A stretch of DNA of 64,000 nucleotides from Takakia lepidozioides (GCA_030704615.1 CM060731.1:67374756-67438755), one strand, 5' to 3'. Shown: positions 1 to 10,794, counted from the stretch's first letter. Numbers and translations are program-made. Notes: a model not told the origin generated them from the letters alone.

Positions 1-1374
1 TATAAAATGAGTGAAAAGACAGACTCTGAAAGCTGAAAGCTTCTGCCTGAGACAGAAACTCATGAGCTCCTACAACTTATGCAAGTGCTCATTCTTAGAG
101 CTGTACACACTGAAATCATCCAAGAACACCTGCATGAAATCATCGAGATACTCATGAAAAGATTCACTTATCACTCTCTGAAAGGTTGCTGGTGCATTAC
201 AAAGTCCAAAAGGCATGACTTTGTATGCATAAGCACCCCAGTCTGTGATGAAAGCTGTCTTTCCCTAGTCTTCTTCTGCCACTTGCACTTGATTATAACC
301 ACTGAAGCCATCCATGAATGAGTACATCTCATGGCCTGCCACAGTGTCCAATACTGCTTTTGTGAATGGCAAAGGGAAAGGATCTTTCTTCGTACAAGCA
401 TTCAACTTCTTATAGTTCACACAAACTCTCAGTTTACCATTCTTCTTGGGAACTATCACAATGGGTGACAACCAAGTTGTATACTCTATCGGGTATATAA
501 ACTTAGCCTCAGCCAACTTCTTGATCTCTTCTCCAACCTTCTGTGCATAGTTGGGATTCATTCTGTACCTTGCCTGTTTGATTGGTACTGACCCTGGTTC
601 CAGTTCAATCTTATGCTGACAGATCTCAGGTGGTATCCCTTTCAGATCCTCGTAGCTCCAAGCAAATACATCTCTGTATTTGATGAACAGACTCTTAGCT
701 TCCTCAAAGAATTCTGGCTCCAAATCAGCCCCTACCTTCACCATCCTCGGTTCCTCTTCAGTTCCCACATTCACTTCTCTCACCTGCTCATCAGCTGTGA
801 TTGCCCAACCAGTCACCACTTCATCCTGTAAACTCACAGTGGCTGGTTCCTCTAGGATTACCATTTCTCCCTCTCTTTCTTCATAGAAATGTGGTGGGTA
901 ACTGCTTGTTTCACCCTCAATTGGTGTTGCTGTCACTACACCACAACAGATACATTTTAAACAACTTAGGCCTTCCAGTTGCATCTCTGCAACCTGCTCC
1001 CACTCTGGGTGTGCAGCGAACAGGGTAGCTTCCTGCTCCTCATCAAGTCCTCCCCTCCAGTCATACTCCCTGACCCCTCGAGGTCTTCTCGTAGGAGGTG
1101 GTCTACTAGATTTCTTAGTGGTGATTTGTATCTTGTGCATCCCATCATGCACAGTTAGTAACTGGGAATTCCAGTCATGGAATACCCTGGCCTGTTTCAG
1201 CCATGGTCGACCCAGCAATAATGAGTAAGCTTCCATGACTTCATCCATTTTCAACACAGTTACTGTGATCTTAAATATCATCTTTTGAATCTGTATCTTA
1301 ACTCCTCTTATCAATCCCAATGGCTGAACACTTCTTTGATCTGCCATTGTTACTGTAAATGGGGCTGGTTTCAT
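1..1374 (-). pseudogene. T1 protease C-terminus and reverse transcriptase N-terminal half
   Basis: Bases 1374 down to 265 encode 369 residues. The start contains the C-terminal side of a retropepsin (LLLGRPWLKQARVFHDW). Then comes a linker and the RT fingers and palm (residues about 215-369), with IELEPGSVPIKQARYRMNP, KKNGKLRVCVNYKKLNA and FMDGFSGYNQVQVAEED. A TAG at 265-267 interrupts the frame. The same frame continues past it with MPFGLCNAPATFQRV and FLDDFSVYS, the RT active-site block (metal-binding DD present), before another TAG at 69-71. The protease active-site DSG/DTG is not visible upstream, so that part is damaged. This is a decayed polyprotein, not a host gene. Confidence 0.8.
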
Positions 1375-1496
1375 GTTCCTTAGTTCAGGTCTGTGTTCCC
1401 TGTCACATGGGCAATTCGATTGATTGCTTGATACAGCCTGTGTCTACAATAAGGTGCCACAGCCAATAGCTGTCCAATGGTAATCTCCGCTTTGGA

Positions 1497-3660
1497 CTAG
1501 CATATTACTTCAGCCAAAGTCCCTTCATTACTCTGCATTTCTGCAGCTTCTTTCTTCCCTTCATCCTCACTCACTTCCTCTTCTCTTTCAAAATCAGAGG
1601 AATCTGCCATAGGAATATCAGTACTATTCTGCATTTCCGTTATGGTATCTGCCACTTCATTGTGCAGTTCCTTCTCATCTCTCCAAGCCTCATCATCTTC
1701 AGGCACTTCACTGCCATCTTCATTATCATCACCTTCCTCATCTACTGGAGGTATTATTTTGGCTTTGCTTCTGGTTACTATCATTGTACTTACTTCTGGT
1801 ATAACACATGGCCTAACCATGTGAGCTGCCACCACTGGCCCCTCATTCACAGGAGCTCTCATCTCATTTTGGTGTCTGATCCAGAATGGACAAGCTGCCT
1901 TGCGATGTCCTGCCTGATTACAATAGTAACACAGTTTTTCCCCATTAGGTTCTCGCCCTTGGTGTGTTTTGGGGTTATTTCTGTGATCCTGATTCCCTGG
2001 CTGGTAATTCCCCCTTGGGTTACCCTGATAATTGCCTCTGGAATTTCCTTGGTAATTCCCTCTTGGATTACCTCTCCCTTCCATGCCATTGTTATAACCA
2101 CCAGGCCTACCATAGTGGTCCCGATCACTGTTTCTTCTTGGCTGGGGCTGCACTTGATGCACCCTTACTTGCCTAGGTTCTCTTGCTGCTGTCCTTCTGT
2201 TGTAGTAACAAATTCTCAGTATAATGGTTATCCATTTTACAGATAGTACAATGTTTCTTTTTCATGTGACATTCAGTGGTGGTATGGCCTTTATTCTGGC
2301 ATTTTGCACACCAAACACCCTTCCTCCAATGTGTGCCAGCCTCTGTGGCATATTTCTTCAAGATTTCTTCTAATCTTTTCTCATAGTTATCCCTCTTCAA
2401 CTTTTCCTTCCTCTTACTCTTCCTCTTAAGCTCTTGCTCTTCTTCCTCATCTGACTCATCCTCAGAGTCATCATCATCCATTTTCTCTCTCCTGAGCATT
2501 CCCAATTGCTCAATTCTGTTCGCTGTTTCAAATGCCTCCTCCACTGTATTATGGGGTAACATATCCACTTTCTTTTGCAACTCTGGTCTTAGTCCACTCA
2601 CAAACCAAGTCTTCTGTAAACCTGGTGCTGGTACAGCAGCCAGCTTTTTCATCATCAATTCCATCTTTTCCATATACTCCTCAACAGTTTCATGCTTCTT
2701 TTGCTTTAACTGTTGTAAACTTCCATACACTTCATCATCAGTTTAACTTGTCCTGAACCTATTTCGGAATGCTGTATTCAAGCCATTCTAGGTTAGGAAA
2801 TGATTATCAGGGAATCTTGCATACCATTCCCTTGCTTTCTTTATAAGTGAACAAGGAAACAGTCTCATCTTGGCATCATCGCCATTCTCATTGTTCACAA
2901 CACACATGTGCTCAAATTGGCTAATGTGTACATCAGGATCCCTTTTTCCTGAATATATTGGAAAATGTGGTTTTGCCCGTGTTGGTTGTAACGCCATCTG
3001 TGGCCCTACCCCCTGCCCACTGACAGGTGCTGGCCCCCTTGCTGGTGCTGGTCCTTGAGGACCTGTGGTAGTTGTGGTGGAACTTCCACCAAGTGCTGGC
3101 CCCTGAGCACTCCCTGCTACTGGCCTCACTATATTCACAGTATTCCCAACTCCAGTTGCACTACTTCCCACACTCCCTGTCCCCCCAGAGCCAGATCCAG
3201 GCTGCCTGCCTGATCCCCCTGAGCCGACACCTTCGTTGGCCTGTGATCCAAGTGCTCCACTTGATCCAGGTCCAACGGGTTGGGATGTCCTGGTTGTAGT
3301 CTCAACCTCAGCCGTTGGGTCTACTTCTTCATACTCTTCATCTTCCAATTTCTTCTCTCTGTTTTCATCTTCCAAGTTCTGCCCTTGGGTTTCTCCTTCT
3401 TCACTCATGTAACTCAATTGCAATGGTGTTGGAGAATTTGAACTCTCCGTTGGCTCTGCCACATCCTCTTCTCCTTCTTCATCTTCTGTTTCAGAAACTG
3501 GAGTTCCTGCTTTTGGTGTTCCATGCCAACTCTTATCAAAGATTTCTGTCAAATCTTTTATCCAGGGATGTACCTCAGATCTTTCACTTCGTGGTTGATC
3601 TTCTTCCTGTACCAATTCCCTTAATCTTTCTTGCAAAGAAAAAGAATGAGTGGCATCCAA
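1497..3660 (-). pseudogene. T1 gag with glycine/asparagine-rich linker and CCHC zinc knuckle
   Basis: Three consecutive ORFs make one gag. 3660-2788 (290 aa) has an acidic N-terminus, a Ser/Gly/Thr-rich low-complexity stretch and a capsid-like start (PHFPIYSGKRDPDVHISQFE, then KKAREWYARFP). 2730-2173 (185 aa) is in the same frame after a stop and holds the helical capsid C-terminal part and a Lys/Glu-rich segment, ending with CAKCQNKGHTTTEC, itself a CX2CX4HX4C knuckle. 2162-1497 (221 aa) is in another frame and holds repeated RGNYQGN-like motifs, CYYCNQAGHRKAAC (a second CCHC knuckle) and an acidic tail. At least one stop and one frameshift separate the parts, so it cannot be translated as one protein. 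Confidence 0.75.
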
Positions 3661-3851
3661 CTCTAGTTCTTCCGGTATGGGTGATGTACTCTCTGATCTT
3701 AATGGTGTGAGAGGTCCAGATGATTCCCCTATGTCTATTCCTCTCTCCCAAAAATATGGATAATTAGCTTTCAGATAACTTTATCTTTTTGCTGAATATC
3801 TCTGGAGTCTAGCTTCTCTTTCATCACTCATGTCCCATGTCTTTCATTTCT

Positions 3852-4547
3852 TTAAGGTGGCAATAACCAAAACTCTCTTCTATAGTATCTCTCGTATATG
3901 CCTGGGTTTCTTTCAAGCTTCAATGCACCCTTGGCTATACTAGAAGTCTCCGTTACCATATAACCATATGGCAAACAAGTCTGAAAAGCTGTTCTTGGTG
4001 TGAGTTTGATCCACAGAATATCCTTTGGAATCCAATTCTTTACCAGTACAAGCTCCTCATGCATATGAGTATAAACATTCACCTTCCTTTCCTCCCAGCC
4101 TTCAAACTCTACTCGCTTAATGGATAGCAATGCTATCACATAAACCAGTGTTGGTAACCAACGTGCTCTTCCTCTACATGCCACCTGATAAATCTTTATC
4201 ACTCCTTTCTCCAGACCCCACTTAGGGTCAGCATCATGCACTCTCTTAAGAATGTTTTCTTTTCAACCGTCTGGCAATTCCAAGAACCTCTGAACGAATT
4301 GTTTGGACAATCTTTCGTTCTCAGTTCCACAGGGAATTTGATTCACATCAAATTCTTTAATTCTCCAACCACCATGATCCCACCAGATGTCTGTCACATC
4401 TGGTTGTTCATGACCCAGTTCCCTAGTATGGTCGCCAAATGTCGAGCGGCTTTTACTCACCCATCCCTTCGCTATCCGAGGTGGAAACTCCAAGATAGAA
4501 GAGTTGAATATCTCTAAGCACTCAGTCCGCTCAGAACAATCAGTCAT
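3852..4547 (-). pseudogene. Unrecognised ORF upstream of T1 gag, one in-frame stop
   Basis: Two segments lie in the same frame, 4547-4263 (94 aa) and 4241-3852 (129 aa), separated by a single TGA at 4263-4265. Read through, they make about 230 residues rich in Trp and charged residues (e.g. DIWWDHGGWRIKEFD, GWEERKVNVYTH, NPGIYERYYRREFW). I do not recognise the family. It sits between the primer site and gag in the element's sense orientation, so it may be an extra retroelement ORF or a captured exon. No transmembrane segment or catalytic motif is evident. Confidence 0.4.
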
Positions 4548-5054
4548 GACCTACAGCTAGTGAATCATGGTTGTGCTTCCTATTTGTATTCCTTCTTGCC
4601 TTCATGTTATCAATTTACCTTACCGTGTATACTGAAGCATCAGATTGCTTCAGTATCTACTAAGTTCCAATTAATCATGCATTCATTCCACAGCTTCTCT
4701 CATGTCTCTCTACACAGTATGTTTGTATCGATTCAATATCGGATTAAGATTAATCATGTATCATGCCTATGCCATGGTGTCCCTAATCTACCCTACTGTA
4801 TAATTTTACAGCTTGCATGAATTAAGCCTCAATCAAGTCATCATCTCCTCTTCACTGTTTCCGCTCTCCGTTACGTCTCCTCCTCTCCTGAACAAATCGC
4901 CCTCCTCAAGAAGTGATCCTCTTCTTGTTGCCGCCCTGCCTAATCTACCCACAAGCTGTTCTAACCACCTAACTAACTAACCGTCACCCCTGAAGTAACA
5001 CGTTCCCTCTGCAGATGTCGTTCCCACGTGCAGTCGTTCCCTGTCAATGATAAC

Positions 5055-5440
5055 TGTTCTCCATGTACACTGTGACAGGTTGTGTCAAGCTGTGCCGAGC
5101 TGTGACTGGCTGTGTAAAGCTGTGTCGGGCTGTGACTGGCTGTGCGAAGCTGTGTCGGCTGTGTCTGGCTGTGATAGACTATGACGGGCTGTGTAAAGCT
5201 ATGTCGGGCTGTGACTGGCTGTGCGAAGCTGTGTCGGTTGTGTCAGACTGTGTCTGGCTGTGATAGACTGTGACGGACTGTGTAAAGCTGTGCCGGGCTG
5301 TGACTGGCTGTGCAAAGCTGTGTCGGGCTGTGTCAGACTGTGTCTGGCTGTGATAGACTATGACGGGTTGTGTAAAGCTGTGTCGAGTTGTGTCTGACTG
5401 TGTCTGACTGTGATAGACTATGACAAACTGTCTACCCCCC
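5055..5440. repeat. Minisatellite with about 10-bp basic unit (ctgtgnnngg)
   Basis: A run of nearly 400 bp is built from 10-mers such as ctgtgactgg, ctgtgcgaag, ctgtgtcggg, ctgtgtcaga and ctgtgataga. These recur in the same order, giving a higher-order unit of roughly 80 bp. It lies in the leader of T1. Reading frames through it encode repeats of SQTQSDTARHSF type, which I take to be incidental. Confidence 0.85.
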
Positions 5441-5562
5441 CTAAAGCCTGCGCCTGCCACCCCTAAGGCTCATGTTGGTCTCAGTCTACCATTCATAAGT
5501 CTGCGCAAAAATTAAGGGTACCCCACAGAACCCGTAAAAGCGTCTAAGTCCCAAGCAGCCCT

Positions 5563-6115
5563 CTAACACACCGGAATCGACAGTAAGTTAACTCCAATCG
5601 GTACCGCAGCCATTGGTGCTAGTACAATCGGCGGTACGATGGATACGATAGGAGGTACGTTAGGCAGTGCCGATACTGCAGCTAGCTGTGCGGCTAATAA
5701 TGCACGTCGTGCTATTCGCACTGCTAATCGATTGGCCCTTGCCTTAGCCTGATGCTCCCTTCTCACAAGGGACTCCCTCATTCCCCATGACCCTTTCTTC
5801 TTTATCGAGAACACCAGTCGATCTCCTTGATTCCTTTCGATAGACAATTCGAGTGTCGTTGCCTGGTCCTCTTGTTTAGGTGACAACTGGATCGGCTCCT
5901 CCTTGGCTATCTCCAGTGCTAACATCTCCGTCTTCCTTAGGCTCAGATCCCAAAGGTTCAATCGTTTTAGCCTTCTTCCTCTGACTCCAAAAACATTCCG
6001 GAATTTTTGTCTTTTTGTGCTGATTCCGTGGATTGCAAAAAGGACATAATTTTAAACCAGGTGGTGGAACCTTACCGTTACGAATGACTTCCCCTGTCAT
6101 CTCGTCTTCCTTCAA
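5563..6115 (-). CDS. Unrecognised overlapping ORFs next to the T1 primer site
   Basis: Two ORFs overlap in different frames: 6115-5876 (79 aa; has a CPFCNPRNQHKK segment, a possible lone CxxC) and 5961-5563 (132 aa; charged N-terminal half, then an Ala/Arg helix-like stretch and a Pro/Val/Ile-rich tail). They may be one broken ORF joined by a frameshift near 5900. They start about 70 bp inside the primer site. I recognise no family and cannot say whether they are translated. Confidence 0.3.
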
Positions 6116-6181
6116 CGACCTTAAAATAAATAAAATCTTGAAAGTTTATTAAAGCACCATTATCGCAAACCGCATCGTCTT

Positions 6182-6199
6182 TCCCCGGCAGCGGCGCCA
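6182..6199 (-). promoter_or_regulatory. Primer binding site of T1, tRNA-Asp type
   Basis: On the minus strand the 18 bases read TGGCGCCGCTGCCGGGGA. This is complementary, with one mismatch, to the 3' end of plant tRNA-Asp including CCA. It lies 6 bases from the proposed LTR end (..TTCTACA at 6206), the normal geometry for a retrotransposon primer site. Confidence 0.75.
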
Positions 6200-6205
6200 A
6201 AAAGA

Positions 6206-6643
6206 TGTAGAATAAAAACTAGAATCAACCCCAGGAAAAAGATCAATTAGTTTCGAGGTTCGTTCGCAGGGAAAGCACTTTACGATTATAAAATAACGAT
6301 ACTAGACTATTCTATCTCTCTCTATCCCTTCCTTGGATCGACTTTTACCACCAGTTGTCTTCATCTAACACGATCAACATTCTTCCAGTTTCATAAATGT
6401 TTTCTTCATCATCTATTAACTCTGCTCCATCGGCTAAAATTAAATATCATTGCTCAACTATATTTTTCCTCCAAAAGTCTTCTTTATAAAGGATCGATAA
6501 TTCCCTATACCATCATTTGCTCACCAACTATAATTGTAGTATCTCTTTATCGCTACAACAAAGCTTCTTAAAGATATCTATCGACAGATTGTTTAGTAGA
6601 TTAGTAATCAACTCGGCCAATTCTTTTTCTTCCTCATCAATTG
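6206..6643 (-). repeat. T1 5' LTR, truncated on its outer side
   Basis: The inner end (minus strand ..CTACA) abuts the primer site. The sequence is AT-rich with a TATA-like ctttataaag at about 6481-6490. The outer end is lost where family M copy A begins at 6648. No second copy is in the window to fix its length. Confidence 0.5.
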
Positions 6644-6647
6644 ACTT

Positions 6648-6799
6648 TGTCGTGCGCATACATATCGCTACACAACTACATCGCTGTCCAAAACCACACA
6701 CATATGTGCACACCAAACACTAGTCTATCACTAGTCCACCACTAGTGCAGCCACTAGGCTGCCACTAGCCACCACTAGTGCAGCCACTAGTCCATCACA
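6648..6799 (-). repeat. Terminal repeat B2 of copy A (outermost 3' end)
   Basis: 152 bp, from TGTGATGGACTAGTGG to GCGCACGACA on the minus strand. It is nearly identical to B1 (7120-7349) except for fewer ACTAGTGG minisatellite units. It follows repeat A2 after one base and is the true outer end of the element. T1 LTR sequence follows directly (plus-strand flank actt). Confidence 0.8.
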
Positions 6800-6800
6800 A

Positions 6801-7117
6801 TGATAAGGAAAGGAATGATACAAGCATACAAGCTCTCTCAAACTCACACACTCGCACATAAAAACATCACTCATATATTAAGTCGAGCCAAGTGCACCCC
6901 ACGCCATGGGGAATCCACACTACGGCGCCATAGCTAGACGCGGTGAGGCTCAACTCGAGAAAGATGAGCCCACCGCGATCTACCGTGAAGATAACAACGC
7001 CAGGTGCCCAAATATGTATTGGCCCCTGGATTAACACGTGGGTCAATCCCAAATGTCAATATATAAAAGCTAGCTATTTTCTAGCTAACTTCACATCAGT
7101 GGTAAAATAACTTGACA
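6801..7117 (-). repeat. Terminal repeat A2 of copy A
   Basis: 317 bp running from TGTCAAG to TTATCA on the minus strand. It is homologous over its length to the A repeats at 35302-35724 and 39262-39627 (shared blocks GGGCTCATCTTT, GTTGAGCCTC, TGGATTCC, and a CTTGGCTyGACTTA-like block). It lies between B1 and B2. Confidence 0.75.
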
Positions 7118-7119
7118 GC

Positions 7120-7349
7120 TGTCGTGCGCATATATATCGCTACACAACTACATCGCTGTCCAAAACCACACAACATATGTGCACACCAAACACTAGTCTA
7201 TCACTAGTCCACCACTAGTGCACCACTAGGCTGCCACTAGACAACCACTTGTCACCACTAGTGCAGCCACTAGTCCACCACTAGGCTGCCACTAGCCACC
7301 ACTAGTGCAGCCACTAGTCCAACCACTAGGCTGCCACTAGTCCATCACA
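7120..7349 (-). repeat. Terminal repeat B1 of copy A with ACTAGTGG minisatellite
   Basis: 230 bp, TGTGATGG to GCGCACGACA on the minus strand. The first two thirds are an ACTAGTGG-rich minisatellite (CACTAGTGGTGG, CTAGTGGCAGCC units). The remainder is homologous to the 85-bp B repeats of copies B and H. A two-base GC spacer separates it from A2. A purine run (AGCTAGGGGGGCGAT, minus strand, 7350-7364) precedes it. Confidence 0.78.
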
Positions 7350-7364
7350 ATCGCCCCCCTAGCT
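7350..7364 (-). promoter_or_regulatory. Polypurine tract of family M (copy A)
   Basis: The minus strand reads AGCTAGGGGGGCGAT just before repeat B1. The same block with the same spacing is at 27706-27721 (copy B, plus) and 57121-57132 (copy H, minus). It is the only conserved purine run at the 3' end, so it is the likely plus-strand primer, although it precedes B1 rather than A2. Confidence 0.55.
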
Positions 7365-7609
7365 GGCGCTTAGGTCCCTCTAAGTCCAGGTAGCCACAAG
7401 ATGTGATAGTGGCCATAGCCTCACTAGGTCCTCCACCATTGTCCCTACTACACTCAAACTCAATAGATCAAGAGGCCGGGTACAAGAGTTGCCCCATCGT
7501 TAGTCGCCGTCTTGCAACCTGTGAACTTGAGCCTGAGATCTTGGGTATTGACTCATATGAGCTTGGCCTCCCATGTCTTGTGAGCTGCCACTAGTCATAT
7601 CCATTGCCA

Positions 7610-9160
7610 CTATCCCAAGTAGTGTGGACATAACCAATCTCCATCAAGAACCCTCTCAAGAGGTGGTGTCAAGCATCCCATGTGCCAACCTCTTGAGCAT
7701 CGATCACACACCAACATAGTGGCGGCACCACGAGCATGCCCACATAGCATGCAACGCAACCCTGCAGATACCACTGCAAGGTTGGGATCTATCCTCCCAT
7801 CTACATGTGGAAGGTGACATGGCGCACAATTACGCACATGGTCCTTCCATACCATGCCATCTCGACCCTCCAGAATCAACACTCCTGAAGGCAACACCTC
7901 CTTGACCCTTAGAATCACACGTCCTGCTGTGACATCCAAGGTCATAGGCGCTGTCTGCTGCAGATACACATAGTCCCCAGGGTAGAAACGCCGAACACCT
8001 GGCCGATATCCCCCTCCATGTATAGTGACATACCTCAATGTGTTTCGGTGTTGGGCAATAGCAAGATTCTCAAAAGCCATAGGCATGACTCTCTTGAACA
8101 ACTCTGCCCGCTAGGCACATGCTTGTGTCCACACATTCGGATCATTAAGGTTGAGGACTACTGCAGCCTCCCTGCGAATAGATGCAGGCAAATCCAGCTC
8201 TCGGCCAAAGAGAAGGAAATATGGTGAGAAGGAGGCAAGTGATGCTTGCTTGCTGAACTTGTAGCCCATGGCTAACCAAGGTACCTGAAGATCCCAATCT
8301 CCTAGGTGTCCCTTTTGCAAGCCATACTTGCGCAAACCCTTCTTCACCGTCTGCACCACTCTCTCTGCCAAGCCATCGGCCTCAGGATGATCCCGAGAAG
8401 TGGTACGGTGGTCTATCAAAGCTTTATCACACAAAGCTTGAAACTCCCCCAAGAACTCTCTCCCTTGGTCCGTGAGTACCTCAGCTGGAGCACCGAATCG
8501 GCTAAGCACACGATCCAGGAATGCATATGCAGCCCCCTCACTAGCCTTGTCAGGCAATGGAACCAACTCAATCCACTTGGAGAAGTGCTCCACCATCACC
8601 AACACATATCTGTGGTGGCGCATCGTCAATGGCAACGGCCCTGCGAAGTCAAGACTCCACCTGTAGCCCAATCCCATGATGGGTAATGGATGCAACTGTG
8701 GTGTAGGGGAGTTGAATGAAGCACGCGCCCTGTCACACACCATGCACCTAGCCACAAATTGTTGCACCTCTGTGTGTATACCACGCCACCAATACTGCCC
8801 CTGCAATAAACTATGAGTGCGTCGCATTCCAAAATGCCCCAACTCCTCATGGGCATGCCGCACTAACCGTGCACGTTGTGTTGGGTGAGGCACGATCCTC
8901 ACCCGACCAGCCTCCCACACTCGAAGTAGGTGTACCCCCTCCCACTTCAACCTCTTCGCTCGTTGCAGGATCCGATCCCTCTCCTTGGCAGTCACACTAG
9001 CTGCCGTGTCTCCAGTGCGGAGGTAGTCCAACACAACCGAATCCTCATAAATATCTTTGGCACCACCTGGCTCATCACTAGCCTCAAGGTCCTCAGACAC
9101 TCCGTCTACAGTCATCCCTGTTGTAGGTCCAACCTGACCTCCCGATGCCAAGATACACAA
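7610..9160 (-). pseudogene. Copy A integrase with C-terminal PHD finger
   Basis: Two segments in one frame, 9160-8111 (349 aa) and 8101-7610 (163 aa), are split by a TAG at 8111-8113 that is CAG in copy B. The integrase has an HHCC zinc-binding domain ([10 protein letters not shown] .. CMVCDRAR), then the DDE core: D in WSLDFAGPLP, D in LTDQGREFLG, E in HPEADGLAERVV. A C-terminal barrel-like region follows (PGDYVYLQQTAP). The end is a C4HC3 PHD finger (residues 117-161 of the second segment): CMLC, CDRC, WHMGC, then WLCPHY. The last zinc ligand is Tyr here but Cys in copies B and H. The PHD finger sits where chromoviruses carry a chromodomain, so it may guide integration to a histone mark (inference). 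Confidence 0.85.
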
Positions 9161-9299
9161 AAAGGCAAATGCATGTCATCCCGACACTATCTCCTCGTCC
9201 GTCTCACCATGCCACCGAGCTCCAGTGTCATCCTGCTGGTTCGTGCATGGATTGCGACTCAATCCATCCGCATCCCTATTGACCAAACCCGGTCGATGC

Positions 9300-9495
9300 A
9301 CAACCTGAACATGTCTCTCATGCTCCTCCACCGTAGCACGAGAGGCAAAGCAATTCCTGTAAGCCTCAGGAACCGCCGTATACGTCGTCTCTCTCCTCTA
9401 GTGACAATAGGTCCAATGTCAGGCTCCCAATTGCCCTTCGTAACTGCAACCTTAAGTCCAGCAGACTTAGAGGTAGAGGACGCGTCCCGTGGTTG
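9300..9495 (-). pseudogene. Copy A RT remnant with two internal deletions
   Basis: The start of the RT region matches copy B through the ERRRIRRFL block (with a one-base deletion). The sequence then jumps at about 9343 into a short piece encoding TVEEHERH (just after the YIDD box in copy B), and at about 9311 into VVHRPGLVNR, the end of RNase H. About 780 bp and 690 bp present in copy B are missing, including the YIDD active site. Both junctions lie inside RT/RNase H, while methyltransferase, integrase and PHD sequences remain. Confidence 0.75.
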
Positions 9496-10794
9496 CTATG
9501 CCGCAACCTCTTGAGCAGTACTCCCTGCCTGTTCAGTCAATGACAAGGCCTCATCCTGCCCCATCATCTCATCCTTGAGGACCTCCTCAACCCGAGAAGA
9601 ATCCCCAACCTCATCCATCACAGCCGCCTTGGCTGCCAACTCCCTTTGAACCTCGAGCACCTCCCACGTGTGCCATGGATGTTTACACCCCGTGGTCCTC
9701 ACCGGCTCGCCCCCACTCACTGTCTGTACCGTCTCGGTAGGCAGAGAGTTTGTCAAGGGAAGTGCACTCCGCACTCTACGTTGCTCAGCCATAGCCAAGC
9801 TGATAATCCAGGTCAAGCAATTTAGATCCATTGCTTGCCCCAAAACCTGACGACGTGATGCCTCAGAAAGCGAAGGCACCGCCGTGGTCCCAGTGGAAAA
9901 ACCCATAGCCCGCTCTCGCTCGTCGGCATTAGGCTCCACTAACTGCTACAACTGAGCATCCCACATGAGGCCAAGTCTACTATCCCGGAAAGCATGCAAT
10001 CCTGGGAAGCTGAGCAGTGTAGGTAGTGCTGCTCGTGGTTGACCCACCTTGTTGACCACTGCCAAAGGCGAACGGTCATCGTGTCTCACACGCTGAGACT
10101 GCCTCCCTATGTCCAAAATGCTATCCACTGTGAGGTGTGCTGGCCGCTACACCCCATCAAATGCACGCTTAAGCAGTGCGGGTGGCATCAAGTTAGTCCA
10201 CCATAACCGTGGACGATGAGCCCGTGACCCCACTGAAGCTGCATCCAGCAACACTGCTGACCCAAGCCACGACCGGACTTGATGCACACTAGCCATCACC
10301 CTGGCCCGAGAATTGCCCATCAGTGGCACATTCTCCAAGATGTATGCTGGAGATACAGCTTGATGAAGCTGTAAGTGGCGCAAAACCCGCACCATCTCCC
10401 AAAATAGACCCGACCTCGAGCCTCGCAATCCACTGTCATGCCCGGCTGATGAATGCCCTTGGCAGGGCCAACTTGCCACTACCAAATCAATGGAGCCAAC
10501 CCACTCCAAATCCTGCGCCCCCAGCAACGAAATGTCTCCTAGCAAGGCCTGCTGATATCCACGAACTGCAGACACCGGCAACAACTCAGGGTACTGCTGC
10601 ACCAACTAAGCAACATGGCGTAGGGAGATGCATCGTGCAGTCTCATCCCTCTCCACATACAGGTAACGCCGTACCCGTACACCTGCCTGTAGAATAGCAG
10701 CCAATCCGGTGTTGATCCCGCGAAACAAGTCCAGAAGGCAAATGCCTTCATCCGGACACTGCCACATGATCAGTGTGGTGTCCAATGGTGACAA
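9496..10794 (-). pseudogene. Copy A DNMT3-like C5 cytosine methyltransferase
   Basis: The domain spans three segments of one frame (10794-10606, 10605-10147, 10128-9496), broken by TAG codons at 10606, 10147 and 9946. Each corresponds to CAG in another copy. Motif I is GICLLDLFRGINTGLA (AdoMet binding). Motif IV is WPCQGHS with the catalytic Cys. Motif VI is ILENVPLMG. The motif VIII region is AHRPRLWWTN. The C-terminal side has ERERAMGF and SRRQVLGQAMDL, matching the ER.FGFP and RQRLLGR.W blocks of DNMT3. After the domain comes an acidic linker to RT. Gene order puts the enzyme between protease and RT. Motif IV has PCQ instead of the PCN usual in DNMT3/DRM. Confidence 0.85.

Larger units (their letters stand above)
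1..6643 (-). mobile_element. T1: degenerate Ty3-type LTR element (Tat/Athila-like), 3' part outside window
   Basis: Reading leftwards from 6643: partial 5' LTR, a tRNA-Asp-type primer site, about 2.5 kb of leader with unrecognised ORFs and a minisatellite, gag, a CCHC knuckle, protease remnant and RT, which runs off the window at base 1. The polymerase resembles plant Tat/Athila-type Ty3 elements: FAWSYEDLKGI, KKNGKLRVCVNYKKLN, FMDGFSGYNQ, and an FLDDFSVYS catalytic box. Reading frames are broken by stops and frameshifts. The right end of the LTR is cut off by element A at 6648, so A probably inserted into this LTR. Confidence 0.8.

Noticed and set aside
5063-5460. Coding ORFs through the minisatellite (repeats of SQTQSD or GCVKLCRAVT type)
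   Set aside because: Open on both strands only because the 10-bp unit lacks stops; no homology and no start context.
7200-7350. CRISPR-like array from the regular ACTAGTGG repeats
   Set aside because: Units are short, contiguous and of variable spacing with no unique spacers, in eukaryotic retroelement DNA; it is a minisatellite within terminal repeat B.
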